Shown here piece by piece: positions 28,788-36,623 of a stretch of 64,000 nucleotides of DNA (its first letter is position 1; each line of letters opens with the position of its first letter). The stretch spans positions 1 through 64,000 of the forward strand of contig NZ_JAQGLA010000027.1 of the NCBI RefSeq assembly GCF_027853915.1, written 5' to 3'. The notes under the pieces are model-generated. The model saw nothing but the letters and a program-made list of their open reading frames with translations, did not search any database and was not told the origin of the DNA. This stretch comes from Saccharopolyspora oryzae. Lineage in GTDB: Bacteria; Actinomycetota; Actinomycetes; Mycobacteriales; Pseudonocardiaceae. The position numbers and the translations under genes were made by a program.

Positions 28788-30256
28788 CCGCAGCCCCCGG
28801 CCAGCACACCGTCGACCGCAGCGTCCAGCTTGGCCGCGGCTTCGCTGAGAACCGCGCGACGGGCGGCGAATTCACCGGCCAGCGAGCGCGCCCGGCCCAG
28901 CGCCAGCTCCGCCGTGCGCCGAACGGCCGCCGCACCGGGACCACCCACCTGCGGGCGGTCGAGCACGAGCTCCGGCTTGAGCCCGGCGGCGAGCGCGGCC
29001 TCGACGACCGAGTCGTCCACCTCGCCCAGCCCGGCCTCCGCGATCGCCGCGGCGACCACCGAGCTCGTCCACTCCGCAGGCGGTGCCTGCCGGACGAGCG
29101 CGCCGACCACGGAATGCGCGCCGCGCCAGGGGATTCCGGCACCGGCCAGCGCTTCGGCGATGGCGGTGGTGGTCGCACCGGTGGCCACCACCTGCTCCGG
29201 CGACGGCGGGTCCTGCGGGCGCAGCTCCTCGATCAGCCCGCCCATCATGGTCAGGAACCGCACCGAGCGGTCCCCCGCCCGCCACAGGTGTTCCTGCACA
29301 TCGGTGGTCGCGTTGTTGGAGTCCTCGTACCAGGCGGCGCCGACGTTGTTCATCGTCGCGGCCAGGTCGGCCGCCGCCGCGCCCGCCATCGAGCACATGT
29401 GCTCCAGCACCACCGGGTTCTTCTTCTGCGGCATGATGCTCGAGCCCTGGCAGTAGGCGTCCGGCGTGGCGATCCAGCCGAAGGTCATCCAGTCCAGCAT
29501 GGTGCGGGCCATCCGGGCACCGGTCGCGAGGATCCGCGCCTGCACGGCCGCGGTGCGCATCAGGTGCTCCGCCCCGGCCACCGCCTCGTAGCTGGAGGTG
29601 AAGCTCTCCCGGAAGCCGAGCAGTTCGCCCAGCCGCTCCGGTTCGATCGGCAGGTCCGTCCCGGCGAAGGCGCAGGAGCCGAGCGGGTTGACGTCGAGCT
29701 CGTCGTAGACCGACAGCAGCTCGTCGGCCTGGCTCAGCAGCGCCTCGGAGTAACCGGCGAGCACGTGCCCGAGCGTGGTCGGCTGCGCCGGCCGGCGGTG
29801 GGTGAACCCGGTGATCAGCACCTCCGCGCACCGGTCAGCCTGCACAGCAGCGGCCTCTGCGGCAGCGCAGGCCTGACGCGCCTGGTCGAGGACGTTGTCC
29901 CGCAGCACCATGCGGAACACCCCGGCGTCGAGGTCGTTGCGGGACCGGGCCAGCTGAACGTCCAATTCGGACTTCTTGATCCCGGCCGCCGCTGCGAGCC
30001 GCTGTTCGACCAGGTAGTAGACGTCCTCGACGCTGCCGTCGAAGACGAACCGGTCGTCCTCGGCCGCGAGCAGTTCGCGCAGCCCGCCCAGCAGCTGCCG
30101 GGCGCGCTCGGCAGGCAGCAGGCCCTGCTCGGCGAGCATCACCACGTGCGCGAGGCTGGCCGTCAGCATCGGCCGGTACAGCTGCGGCGCGGACTTCTCG
30201 AAGGCGACCCGGAGGTGGTTCTGCCAGTAGGCGGACAGGTTTTCCGGAGGCTGCAT
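28784..30256 (-). CDS. Fumarase/aspartase superfamily lyase (argininosuccinate lyase-like)
   Basis: A 490 aa C-N lyase homologue. The superfamily signature GSSIMPQKKNP is present (about residues 275-285), as are SRNDLD (argininosuccinate-lyase type, about 109-114) and TTLGH. Superfamily members cleave fumarate or a similar unit from an N-substituted aspartate. It is unlikely to be the arginine enzyme: it sits in an ABC-transporter catabolic operon with no arg genes, and both ends are extended. The start is ATG 30256 after a GGAAAGAG site. I infer a substrate with an aspartate-like (N-succinyl) moiety. Confidence 0.82.
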   Translation of the reverse strand: MQPPENLSAYWQNHLRVAFEKSAPQLYRPMLTASLAHVVMLAEQGLLPAERARQLLGGLRELLAAEDDRFVFDGSVEDVYYLVEQRLAAAAGIKKSELDVQLARSRNDLDAGVFRMVLRDNVLDQARQACAAAEAAAVQADRCAEVLITGFTHRRPAQPTTLGHVLAGYSEALLSQADELLSVYDELDVNPLGSCAFAGTDLPIEPERLGELLGFRESFTSSYEAVAGAEHLMRTAAVQARILATGARMARTMLDWMTFGWIATPDAYCQGSSIMPQKKNPVVLEHMCSMAGAAAADLAATMNNVGAAWYEDSNNATTDVQEHLWRAGDRSVRFLTMMGGLIEELRPQDPPSPEQVVATGATTTAIAEALAGAGIPWRGAHSVVGALVRQAPPAEWTSSVVAAAIAEAGLGEVDDSVVEAALAAGLKPELVLDRPQVGGPGAAAVRRTAELALGRARSLAGEFAARRAVLSEAAAKLDAAVDGVLAGGCG

Positions 30257-30291
30257 GTCAAGAACTCTTTCCACTGTGGATTGAGGCGGGC

Positions 30292-32031
30292 TCACGCGGT
30301 GGGCACGACCGCCGGGGCGGCCGCGGAACGCTTCTGGCGCGGCCCCTGGCCGAGCCGGTTGGACACCGCCAGGACGATCAGGATCAGCACGATCTGCAGT
30401 GCGCCGTAGGCGGCAGCGGTGCCGAATTCCGAGGAGTAGATCCGGTTGTAGATCTCCACCGACATCGGCGGCAGACCCGGCGGGTAGATCACCACGGACG
30501 CGACGTACTCGCCCACGCCGTCGACGAAGGCCAGCAGCGCACCGGCGAGGACACCCCGCATGACCAGCGGCAACGTGATGGTGCGCAGGACTCTCATCGG
30601 ACCTGCGCCGAGGTTTCGCGCGGCTTCCTCCAGCGTCGGGTCGAGCTGGTCCAGGGAGGCGCTGGTCGAGCGGAACACCAGCGGCACGAACCGGACGAAG
30701 TAGGCGACCGGCAGGATCCACAGCGTGCCGACCAGCGTCAGGCCGAGGTTGCCGACGCCGGGCTCGTTGAACGCGGTCACCAGGTTCACGCCGATGACGG
30801 TGCCGGGCAGCGCCCACGGCAGCATGATGACCACGTCCAGCAGGCCCTTGCCCGGCTTGCGCCACCGGGCCACGACCCACGCGGCCGCCGCACCGACGAC
30901 GATCGCGAACGCGGTGGCCAGCAAGCTGGTCTGCACGCTCACCGAGATCGGCAGCAGGCTCTGCGGCTCGGAGAAGATCTCCAGGTAGTTGTCCAGCGTG
31001 TACTCGGACGGCAGCACCTGCGTCGTCCACGCGCCGTCCACCGAGAACGACACCAGCACGATCACCAGCACCGGCGCGAGCAGCACCACCGTCAGCAGCA
31101 GGCTGCCCAGCGCGGCGGCGAACTTCGCCGCGGCCGAGGCCGGTGCGCGCCGCGCGCTCGGAGTGCCCTTCGAGAGACTGCGGTGCACGCGACGTCCCTG
31201 GTACCAGCGCATGCTCAGCAGGAACACGATCGACACCACGGACAGCGCGGTCGACTGGGCGGCGGCGAGCGCGGCGTTTCCGGAGGTGCGCGCGGAGACG
31301 ATCTCCATCGTCAGCGTCTGCACGTTGTACAGCTGTGGAGCGGTGAACGACGCCATCGACATCATGAACGTCAGCAGCGCACCGGAGACCAGCGCCGGGG
31401 TGAGCATCGGCAGCAGCACCGTCCGCCACACCCGGATCCGGCCGGCGCCGAGGTTGGTCGCGGCCTCTTCGAGCGACCCGTCCATCCCGGCCAGCGCGGC
31501 CGAGACCGACAGGTAGAAGTACGGGTACATGGTGAAGGCGTGCACCAGGACGACACCAGCGAGCCCGCCGACCGAGGTGCTGGCCGGGTCGATGCCGAGC
31601 AGCACGGCGAGAGTGCGCGGCAGGATCCCGGTTTCGCTGTAGAGCAGCACGAACGACACCGCACCGATCAGCGGCGGTAGCGCCATCGGCAGCACAGCGA
31701 ACACCGAGAGCGCGCGGCGGCCGGGGAAGTCGAAGCGGTGCAGCAGCACTGCGAGCAGCGTGCCGAGCACACCGCAGAAGAAGACCGAGAGCAGCGAGCT
31801 CACCAGCGACAGCAGCAGCGCTTGCCCGGAACTGCCGCCGAACAGGCTGCCGTAGTTGGTCGCGAAACCGTTGCCGCCGGCGGAGGTGATGGCCGTCGTC
31901 GCCATCGGGATGACGACGAGGAACAGCAGCACCAGCACGACCGGGACGGCCAGCACGTAGACGAACCGGTCGCCGTCGGAGGCCGGGAGCTTGCGGCGCC
32001 GGGACTTCGGGGTCACCGCCGGGGCGCTCAT
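30292..32031 (-). CDS. ABC transporter permease, two fused BPD domains (AfuB/FbpB type)
   Basis: A 579 aa membrane protein with about 12 helices in two homologous halves. Each half carries the EAA cytoplasmic loop: EEAATNLGAGRIRVWRTVLLP near residue 188 and EEAARNLGAGPMRVLRTITLP near residue 482. Such fused permeases serve importers of iron, phosphonates, spermidine-like compounds or sugar phosphates. ATG 32031 overlaps the ATPase stop (ATGA). It works with the ATPase and lipoprotein encoded upstream. Confidence 0.92.
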   Translation of the reverse strand: MSAPAVTPKSRRRKLPASDGDRFVYVLAVPVVLVLLFLVVIPMATTAITSAGGNGFATNYGSLFGGSSGQALLLSLVSSLLSVFFCGVLGTLLAVLLHRFDFPGRRALSVFAVLPMALPPLIGAVSFVLLYSETGILPRTLAVLLGIDPASTSVGGLAGVVLVHAFTMYPYFYLSVSAALAGMDGSLEEAATNLGAGRIRVWRTVLLPMLTPALVSGALLTFMMSMASFTAPQLYNVQTLTMEIVSARTSGNAALAAAQSTALSVVSIVFLLSMRWYQGRRVHRSLSKGTPSARRAPASAAAKFAAALGSLLLTVVLLAPVLVIVLVSFSVDGAWTTQVLPSEYTLDNYLEIFSEPQSLLPISVSVQTSLLATAFAIVVGAAAAWVVARWRKPGKGLLDVVIMLPWALPGTVIGVNLVTAFNEPGVGNLGLTLVGTLWILPVAYFVRFVPLVFRSTSASLDQLDPTLEEAARNLGAGPMRVLRTITLPLVMRGVLAGALLAFVDGVGEYVASVVIYPPGLPPMSVEIYNRIYSSEFGTAAAYGALQIVLILIVLAVSNRLGQGPRQKRSAAAPAVVPTA

Positions 32032-33089
32032 GGCCGCACCAGCCAGGCGTGGTCGGCGTCCGGGCGCAGGCCGACGTCGTCGCCGGGTCGCGGCAGGCCG
32101 GGCCGGTCCGGCACCGCCACCGACAGCTCCAGTTCTCCGGCCCGCAGCTCGAACTGGCAGGTCGCGCCGGTGAACTCCACCGCGCGCACGACGGCGTCGA
32201 AGCCGCCCTGCCCGGGTTCGGTGAGCTCGAAGTGCTCGGGCCGGACGGACACCGCGACCCGCTCCCCGGTCTTGGCCTGCTCGGCGCCACCGGTGGCGAG
32301 CTTCGCGCCGGATCCGGCCAGCTCCACCACCGCCCGGTCGCCGGAGACCTCCACGACCTCGGCGTCCAGGACGTTGCTGCCGCCGATGAACTTGGCGACG
32401 AAAGCGGTCGCGGGCTGGTGGTAGACCTCGCGCGGGGTGCCGACCTGGTGCAGCTTCCCGGATTCCAGCACGGCGATCCGGTCGCTCATCGCCATCGCCT
32501 CGGCCTGGTCGTGCGTGACGTAGACGCTGGTGATCCCGGCTTCCCGCTGCGCGCGCCGGATCTCGACCCGGGTCTCCTCGCGCAGCTTGGCGTCCAAATT
32601 GGACAGCGGCTCGTCGAGCAGCAGCACCGACGGCGAGATGACCAGCGCGCGGGCCAGCGCGACGCGCTGCTGCTGACCGCCGGAGAGCTGGTCGATGCGC
32701 CGGTCCGCGTAGCCCTCGAGGCCGACCGCGGCGAGCGCGGCGGTGACCCGCTCGGCGCGCTCGGCCTTGGCGACCTTGCGGGTCACCAGACCGTAGGCGA
32801 CGTTCTGCGCGACGTCGTAGTGCGGGAACAGCGCGTAGTTCTGGAACACCATGCCGGTGCCGCGCTTGTTCGGCGGGGTGGCCGTGATGTCGCGGTCGCC
32901 GAAGAGGATTCGGCCGCTGGTGGGCGTGACGAACCCGGCGATCATGCGCAGCGTGGTGGACTTGCCGCAGCCGGACGGGCCCAGGAGCGTGAAGAACTCA
33001 CCGGACTCGATCGTCACGTCGATGTCGTGCACGACCGGAGCGGCCGAGCCGTAGCTCTTGCCGACGCGGTCGAGGCGAACGGGGATCAT
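32028..33089 (-). CDS. ABC transporter ATP-binding protein (AfuC/PotA type)
   Basis: A 353 aa ATPase. Walker A GPSGCGKST is at about residues 38-46, the signature LSGGQQQR and Walker B LLLDEPLSNLD follow, and a C-terminal TOBE domain covers about 270-350. ATG 33089 (MIPVRLDRVGKS) is preferred to an in-frame start 9 codons upstream because the ATPase fold begins there. It energises import through the fused permease it overlaps. The 112 bp before it hold a stable hairpin that may lower expression of the ATPase relative to the binding protein. Confidence 0.93.
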   Translation of the reverse strand: MIPVRLDRVGKSYGSAAPVVHDIDVTIESGEFFTLLGPSGCGKSTTLRMIAGFVTPTSGRILFGDRDITATPPNKRGTGMVFQNYALFPHYDVAQNVAYGLVTRKVAKAERAERVTAALAAVGLEGYADRRIDQLSGGQQQRVALARALVISPSVLLLDEPLSNLDAKLREETRVEIRRAQREAGITSVYVTHDQAEAMAMSDRIAVLESGKLHQVGTPREVYHQPATAFVAKFIGGSNVLDAEVVEVSGDRAVVELAGSGAKLATGGAEQAKTGERVAVSVRPEHFELTEPGQGGFDAVVRAVEFTGATCQFELRAGELELSVAVPDRPGLPRPGDDVGLRPDADHAWLVRP

Positions 33090-33154
33090 GCTGGTCGCTC
33101 CGTGCTCTGCCCGCACACCGGCGGGGCGACTAGGTGCTGGAAGTTCTCGGGCGC

Positions 33155-33194
33155 GGTGGGGTGCCAGTTCCAGGAAGAACCGGCACCCCGCACC
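33155..33194 (-). promoter_or_regulatory. Intercistronic hairpin after the binding-protein gene
   Basis: Stem GGTGGGGTGCC/GGCACCCCGCACC with a small bulge, located 7 bp after the lipoprotein stop codon. Hairpins in this place often stabilise the binding-protein message and partly terminate transcription. Confidence 0.65.
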
Positions 33195-33201
33195 GGCGCT
33201 G

Positions 33202-34230
33202 CTAGTTCCGGTTCTTGATCTGGTCCGTCCAGTAGGAAATCCACTCGGATTCCTTGCTGCCCGCCAACTCCCAGTCGACCGGCATCTCCTTCAGGCCCAG
33301 CGGGGCGAGCCAGCTCGGCTCACCGGCGCCTTCGACGGTCGGGATCTGGAAGTACTCCTCGCCCAGCTTCTTCTGCTCGTCGACGCTCAGCAGGAAGTCG
33401 AGGAACTTGTCGGCGGCGGCCGCGTTCGGGCCGTCCTTGACCTTGGCCACGCCGTCGATCAGCTGCGGCACACCGGAAGTCGTGGCGACCGGCTTGAACG
33501 GGGCGCCGCTCTTCTTCTGCTGCAGCATGACGTCCTGCAGGTTCCAGACGCTGATCGGCGCTTCCTGCCGCTGGATCCGCAGGTAGAGGTCGGTCGGGTT
33601 GGCCGCGTAGATCTTGGTGTTGGCGTCCAGCTTGCGCAGCCAGTCGTAGCCCGGCTCGGGGTTGTCCGGCGTGCTGTTGCGGCTGATCATCGCCGAGTAG
33701 ATGCTGCGCATCGTGCCGGAGGCGGCGACGTCGCGGACCGCGATCTTGTCCTTGTACTCCGGCTTGATCAGGTCGTCCCAGTCCTTCGGGGCCTGCTCCG
33801 GGGTCAGCATCTGGTCGTTGTAGAAGACGACCTCGGCGAGCACCATCTCGCCGACCCAGCGGCCTTCCGCGTCGCGGTAGCGCTCGGGGATCCGATCGCG
33901 CACCTGGTCGGGCACGGGCGCGAGCACACCGTCGTTGGCGGCCTGGCTGAGCTGCTGCTGCGAGCCGCCCCACCAGACGTCGGCCTGCGGGTGGCCGCGC
34001 TCGGCGGAGATCCGCTCGGCGGCTTCCTGCGCGCCGAGCGTCAGGATCCGGACCTTGCCCTTGTACTCGGGGTTGGCCTCCTCGAAGTCCTTGACCACGG
34101 ACTCGGCGAGTTCCTTGTCGCGGGCGGTGTAGATGGTCAGGCCGTCGTCGCCGCCGGCGGCGTTGAGACCGCACCCGGTCAGGCCGGCGAACAACGCCAT
34201 ACCGGTGATGAGGGACAGGATTCTGCGCAT
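33202..34230 (-). CDS. AfuA/FbpA-type solute-binding lipoprotein
   Basis: A 342 aa extracellular binding protein. The lipoprotein signal ends in the lipobox LTGC (Cys about residue 20). The mature part has the COG1840 features LTIYTARDKELAESVVKDFE and ADVWWGGS. This group binds ferric iron, 2-aminoethylphosphonate or hexose phosphates; the lack of the two adjacent tyrosines of iron-binding members argues against iron. The start is ATG 34230, only 2 bp after the ROK gene stop. In this operon it should capture the compound degraded by the lyase, kinase and SIS protein. Confidence 0.88.
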   Translation of the reverse strand: MRRILSLITGMALFAGLTGCGLNAAGGDDGLTIYTARDKELAESVVKDFEEANPEYKGKVRILTLGAQEAAERISAERGHPQADVWWGGSQQQLSQAANDGVLAPVPDQVRDRIPERYRDAEGRWVGEMVLAEVVFYNDQMLTPEQAPKDWDDLIKPEYKDKIAVRDVAASGTMRSIYSAMISRNSTPDNPEPGYDWLRKLDANTKIYAANPTDLYLRIQRQEAPISVWNLQDVMLQQKKSGAPFKPVATTSGVPQLIDGVAKVKDGPNAAAADKFLDFLLSVDEQKKLGEEYFQIPTVEGAGEPSWLAPLGLKEMPVDWELAGSKESEWISYWTDQIKNRN

Positions 34231-34232
34231 GG

Positions 34233-35399
34233 CTACCCTTCGCGCACGGGCTGCGCGGTGTTCGCAGCCGGGGGGATCAGAGATGGCGAAACCGCGCCGA
34301 TGTGCAGCGCGCGCGGACCGAGCTCGGCGAACACGACCTCGGGTGCCGACGGAGCGGCCGAGCCGACGAGCGCGGCCAGTTCGGCCAACCCGTCCGGACC
34401 GAGTTCGGTGGCTGCTCCGGCGAAGACCACGCGTGCCGGGTTCACCACGCACGCGCAGACGATGGCTGCGTAGGCCCACGCCTCGATGACCTGCCTGCGC
34501 AGCTCGGCGACGGCAGGCTCACCGGCCCGAGCGGCCAGCTCGGCGACCGGGGCGTCATCGGCCCGACCGTCCAGTTCGGACAGTGCCTGCCGGATGCCGG
34601 GAACGCTCCACCGCCGCTCGAACTCGCCGCGCCCGCCGCTGTGCGGCGTGGGCGGCAAACCCGCTGGCAGGAAGCCGATCTCCCCGGCGAACCCGGCGGC
34701 TCCGCGGCAGAGCGCCCCGCCGCTGACGATCGCGGCACCGATGCCGTAACCGACGTAGATCAGCACGAGGTCGTCCACGTCGGCGGCGGCGCCGCGTTCG
34801 CGCTCCCCAAGCGCGATCAGGTTGACGTCGTTGGAGATCTGCACGGGCAACCCGACCCGTTCGGCCAACGCCTCGGTGAGCGATCGCCCGCCCAACGACT
34901 CCAAGACCGGCGAGAGCGCCACGGCCCCTTCTGCGGTGGCAACACCGGGGAGCGAGAACACGACGCGGCTCGGACGCGGCTTCGGATGCATCCGAAGTGC
35001 CTGGTGGACGACGTCGCTCAGCCCGTCCAGCGGCGCACCCGGATCCACCGCGAGGCTGTACGCCCCGAGCAGCTCCCCGGCGAGGTCGACCACCGAAACG
35101 CGCGCCTGCTCCCCCTCGAGGGACACGGCGACCAGCGATTCGGCGGACGGGTTGAACTCCAGCATCCGCGGCCGACGCCCCCCGGAGGAGTCCCCGGCCC
35201 CGACCTCGATGACGTGCCCGGACCCCATCAGCTCGCGAACGATCTCGGTCAACGACGACGGTCGGTAACCGGTCAACCCGGCGAGCTCGGTGCGCGAAAC
35301 GGGCCCGTGCTCGCGCAGAGCGGCGAGCACGGCATCGGTGCGGATGCGCCGCAGAGCCTCGTTCCCAGTGGGCGCAGAACGGTCGCTGACCTCGGACAT
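34233..35399 (-). CDS. ROK-family transcriptional regulator
   Basis: A 388 aa protein with an N-terminal winged helix (about residues 15-75, PVSRTELAGLTGYRPSSLTEIVREL) and a ROK sugar-binding domain (about 85-370). The usual zinc-site cluster CxCGxxGC is missing; GGRGEFERRW stands in its place, so zinc binding is unlikely. It is the first gene of the eight-gene operon and probably represses it until a sugar ligand binds. ATG 35399 lies directly downstream of the inverted repeat at 35404-35426. Confidence 0.88.
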   Translation of the reverse strand: MSEVSDRSAPTGNEALRRIRTDAVLAALREHGPVSRTELAGLTGYRPSSLTEIVRELMGSGHVIEVGAGDSSGGRRPRMLEFNPSAESLVAVSLEGEQARVSVVDLAGELLGAYSLAVDPGAPLDGLSDVVHQALRMHPKPRPSRVVFSLPGVATAEGAVALSPVLESLGGRSLTEALAERVGLPVQISNDVNLIALGERERGAAADVDDLVLIYVGYGIGAAIVSGGALCRGAAGFAGEIGFLPAGLPPTPHSGGRGEFERRWSVPGIRQALSELDGRADDAPVAELAARAGEPAVAELRRQVIEAWAYAAIVCACVVNPARVVFAGAATELGPDGLAELAALVGSAAPSAPEVVFAELGPRALHIGAVSPSLIPPAANTAQPVREG

Positions 35400-35403
35400 G
35401 CGC

Positions 35404-35426
35404 TACTTTATACGCCATCCGAAGTA
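35404..35426 (-). promoter_or_regulatory. Candidate ROK operator overlapping the operon promoter
   Basis: Inverted repeat TACTT-N13-AAGTA immediately upstream of the ROK start codon. On the minus strand it includes GTATAAAG, a good -10 element. The position suggests autoregulation and a leaderless or very short leader transcript. Confidence 0.55.
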
Positions 35427-35611
35427 AGTTTCCAATACCTTTCCCCACCGAAAATCCCGCCACCCCAACCACTTCCAACAGGAACCGAACGAACACTCGG
35501 CGTGTCGGTCACGATTCAGCACTGCCCCGGCGACTGGCACCGGACGCGGCCACGAACGCGCCGACACCAAGAGCCAACCGCGACTGGCTCCCCTGGCCAT
35601 CGCCCGAGAAA

Positions 35612-35747
35612 CGCAAATTCAATGGAAATCAGACGTCCAATTTCCATTGAAATCGCACAAGTTCTCCACAGGCCGGACGACCTGTCCACACCCTCCGGCG
35701 TGTCGGGCGCCGGACACGCCGTGGGACCACAGTTTCAATTGAAACTG
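35612..35747. repeat. Composite intergenic repeat, copy 2
   Basis: It has the same order of parts as at 10268 and 60071: an AT-rich inverted repeat (CGCAAATTCAATGGAAAT then ATTTCCATTGAAATCGC, 35612-35657), TTCTCCACA (35662-35670), CTGTCCACA (35682-35690), hairpin CGGCGTGTC/GACACGCCG (35696-35721) and palindrome CAGTTTCAATTGAAACTG (35730-35747). It occupies most of the 415 bp gap between the ROK and TetR genes. The rest of that gap shows nothing recognisable. Confidence 0.9.
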
Positions 35748-35814
35748 TAGATCTGCGGAGCCAGCCCGGGCCGCCGGGCAGGAGGGCGCGAATCAGGGGA
35801 CGACGCGGGTCCGG

Positions 35815-36462
35815 TCAGTCCTCGCGAGGGGTGATGAGGGCTGCTGCGATTCTGGGGAAGATTTCGGTGAACAGGGTGCTCAGGTTGGGGTCGCTGTTGC
35901 TGAAGACCGCTCGTTCCAGTTCTGCGTCGTAGATCGCGATCAGGGCCCTCACGGCGTCTCGGGTGTCGACCTCTGGGCGCATGCCCAGTTCGTCCAGGGC
36001 GTGCTGCATCAGCTCCGCGACCGCTTCGGTGACCTGGACCAGGTACTCGCCCGCTCGCATGCGCAGTTCCGGGTTCCGGAGGGCGTGCGCGCGGAATTCG
36101 GTCAGCAGCAGGTACCAGGTCTTGTCGGCGACCAGGGATTCCGCGCAGGCCGCACCGATCTCGAGGATCGATTGGTGCACCGAGCGCTCTTCGCCGGTGG
36201 GGGCTACCGCCTTCTCGATGATCTCCCGTGTCTGGTCGATGCGGGCGGCCATCTCCTCCTCGTAGACCGCCAGGAAGAGGTCTTCCTTCGTCGCGAAGTT
36301 GGAGTAGAAGGCGCCGCGGCTGAAGCCTGCTGCCTCGCAGATCAGCTCCACCGGCGCGTCTCGGATGCTGTGCTCGAGGAACACCTCCCGGGCAGCGGAG
36401 ATCAGCCGTCGACGGGTTTCCGCGCGTCGTCGGGTTTCGCGTCGTTGCGGCTGGTCGGTCAT
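35815..36462 (-). CDS. TetR-family transcriptional regulator
   Basis: A 215 aa repressor-type protein. The N-terminal helix-turn-helix (about residues 15-62) includes ICEAAGFSRGAFYSNFATKEDLF, typical of TetR regulators of exporters. The C-terminal helical domain binds an unknown ligand. The start is ATG 36462. It is divergent from the MMPL gene, and three 16-bp direct repeats in the spacer are its probable operator. It therefore most likely controls the MMPL/YhgE transport pair and itself. Confidence 0.9.
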   Translation of the reverse strand: MTDQPQRRETRRRAETRRRLISAAREVFLEHSIRDAPVELICEAAGFSRGAFYSNFATKEDLFLAVYEEEMAARIDQTREIIEKAVAPTGEERSVHQSILEIGAACAESLVADKTWYLLLTEFRAHALRNPELRMRAGEYLVQVTEAVAELMQHALDELGMRPEVDTRDAVRALIAIYDAELERAVFSNSDPNLSTLFTEIFPRIAAALITPRED

Positions 36463-36539
36463 GACCTTGAGTCTCCCGCTCGGTGTTTCGCCTCACAATT
36501 TCCCGCGCGAGGTGGCCTCGCGGGGTCCCGGGAAACATA

Positions 36540-36600
36540 CAGTGTGCATTGAATACATCGTGTATCGCATGCACCGCGTATCGCATGCGCCGTGTATCGA
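36540..36600. promoter_or_regulatory. Iterated operator: three 16-bp direct repeats plus palindrome
   Basis: CGTGTATCGCATGCAC (36559-36574), CGCGTATCGCATGCGC (36575-36590) and a partial CGTGTATCGA (36591-36600) repeat head to tail. The leftmost unit overlaps the palindrome ATACATCGTGTAT. The 16-bp period would place several dimers along the helix upstream of the MMPL start. Confidence 0.7.
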
Positions 36601-36623
36601 TCCTCGCTGCGGGAGTGTTCCGG

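Noticed and set aside
28784-30256. Arginine-biosynthesis argininosuccinate lyase (argH)
   Set aside because: No arg gene is near and it is embedded in a catabolic ABC operon, so only the superfamily was called.
28784-32290. 1168-codon open frame suggesting a permease-lyase fusion
   Set aside because: Upstream of 30256 the frame is the shifted reading of the permease gene; the lyase has its own ATG and ribosome site.
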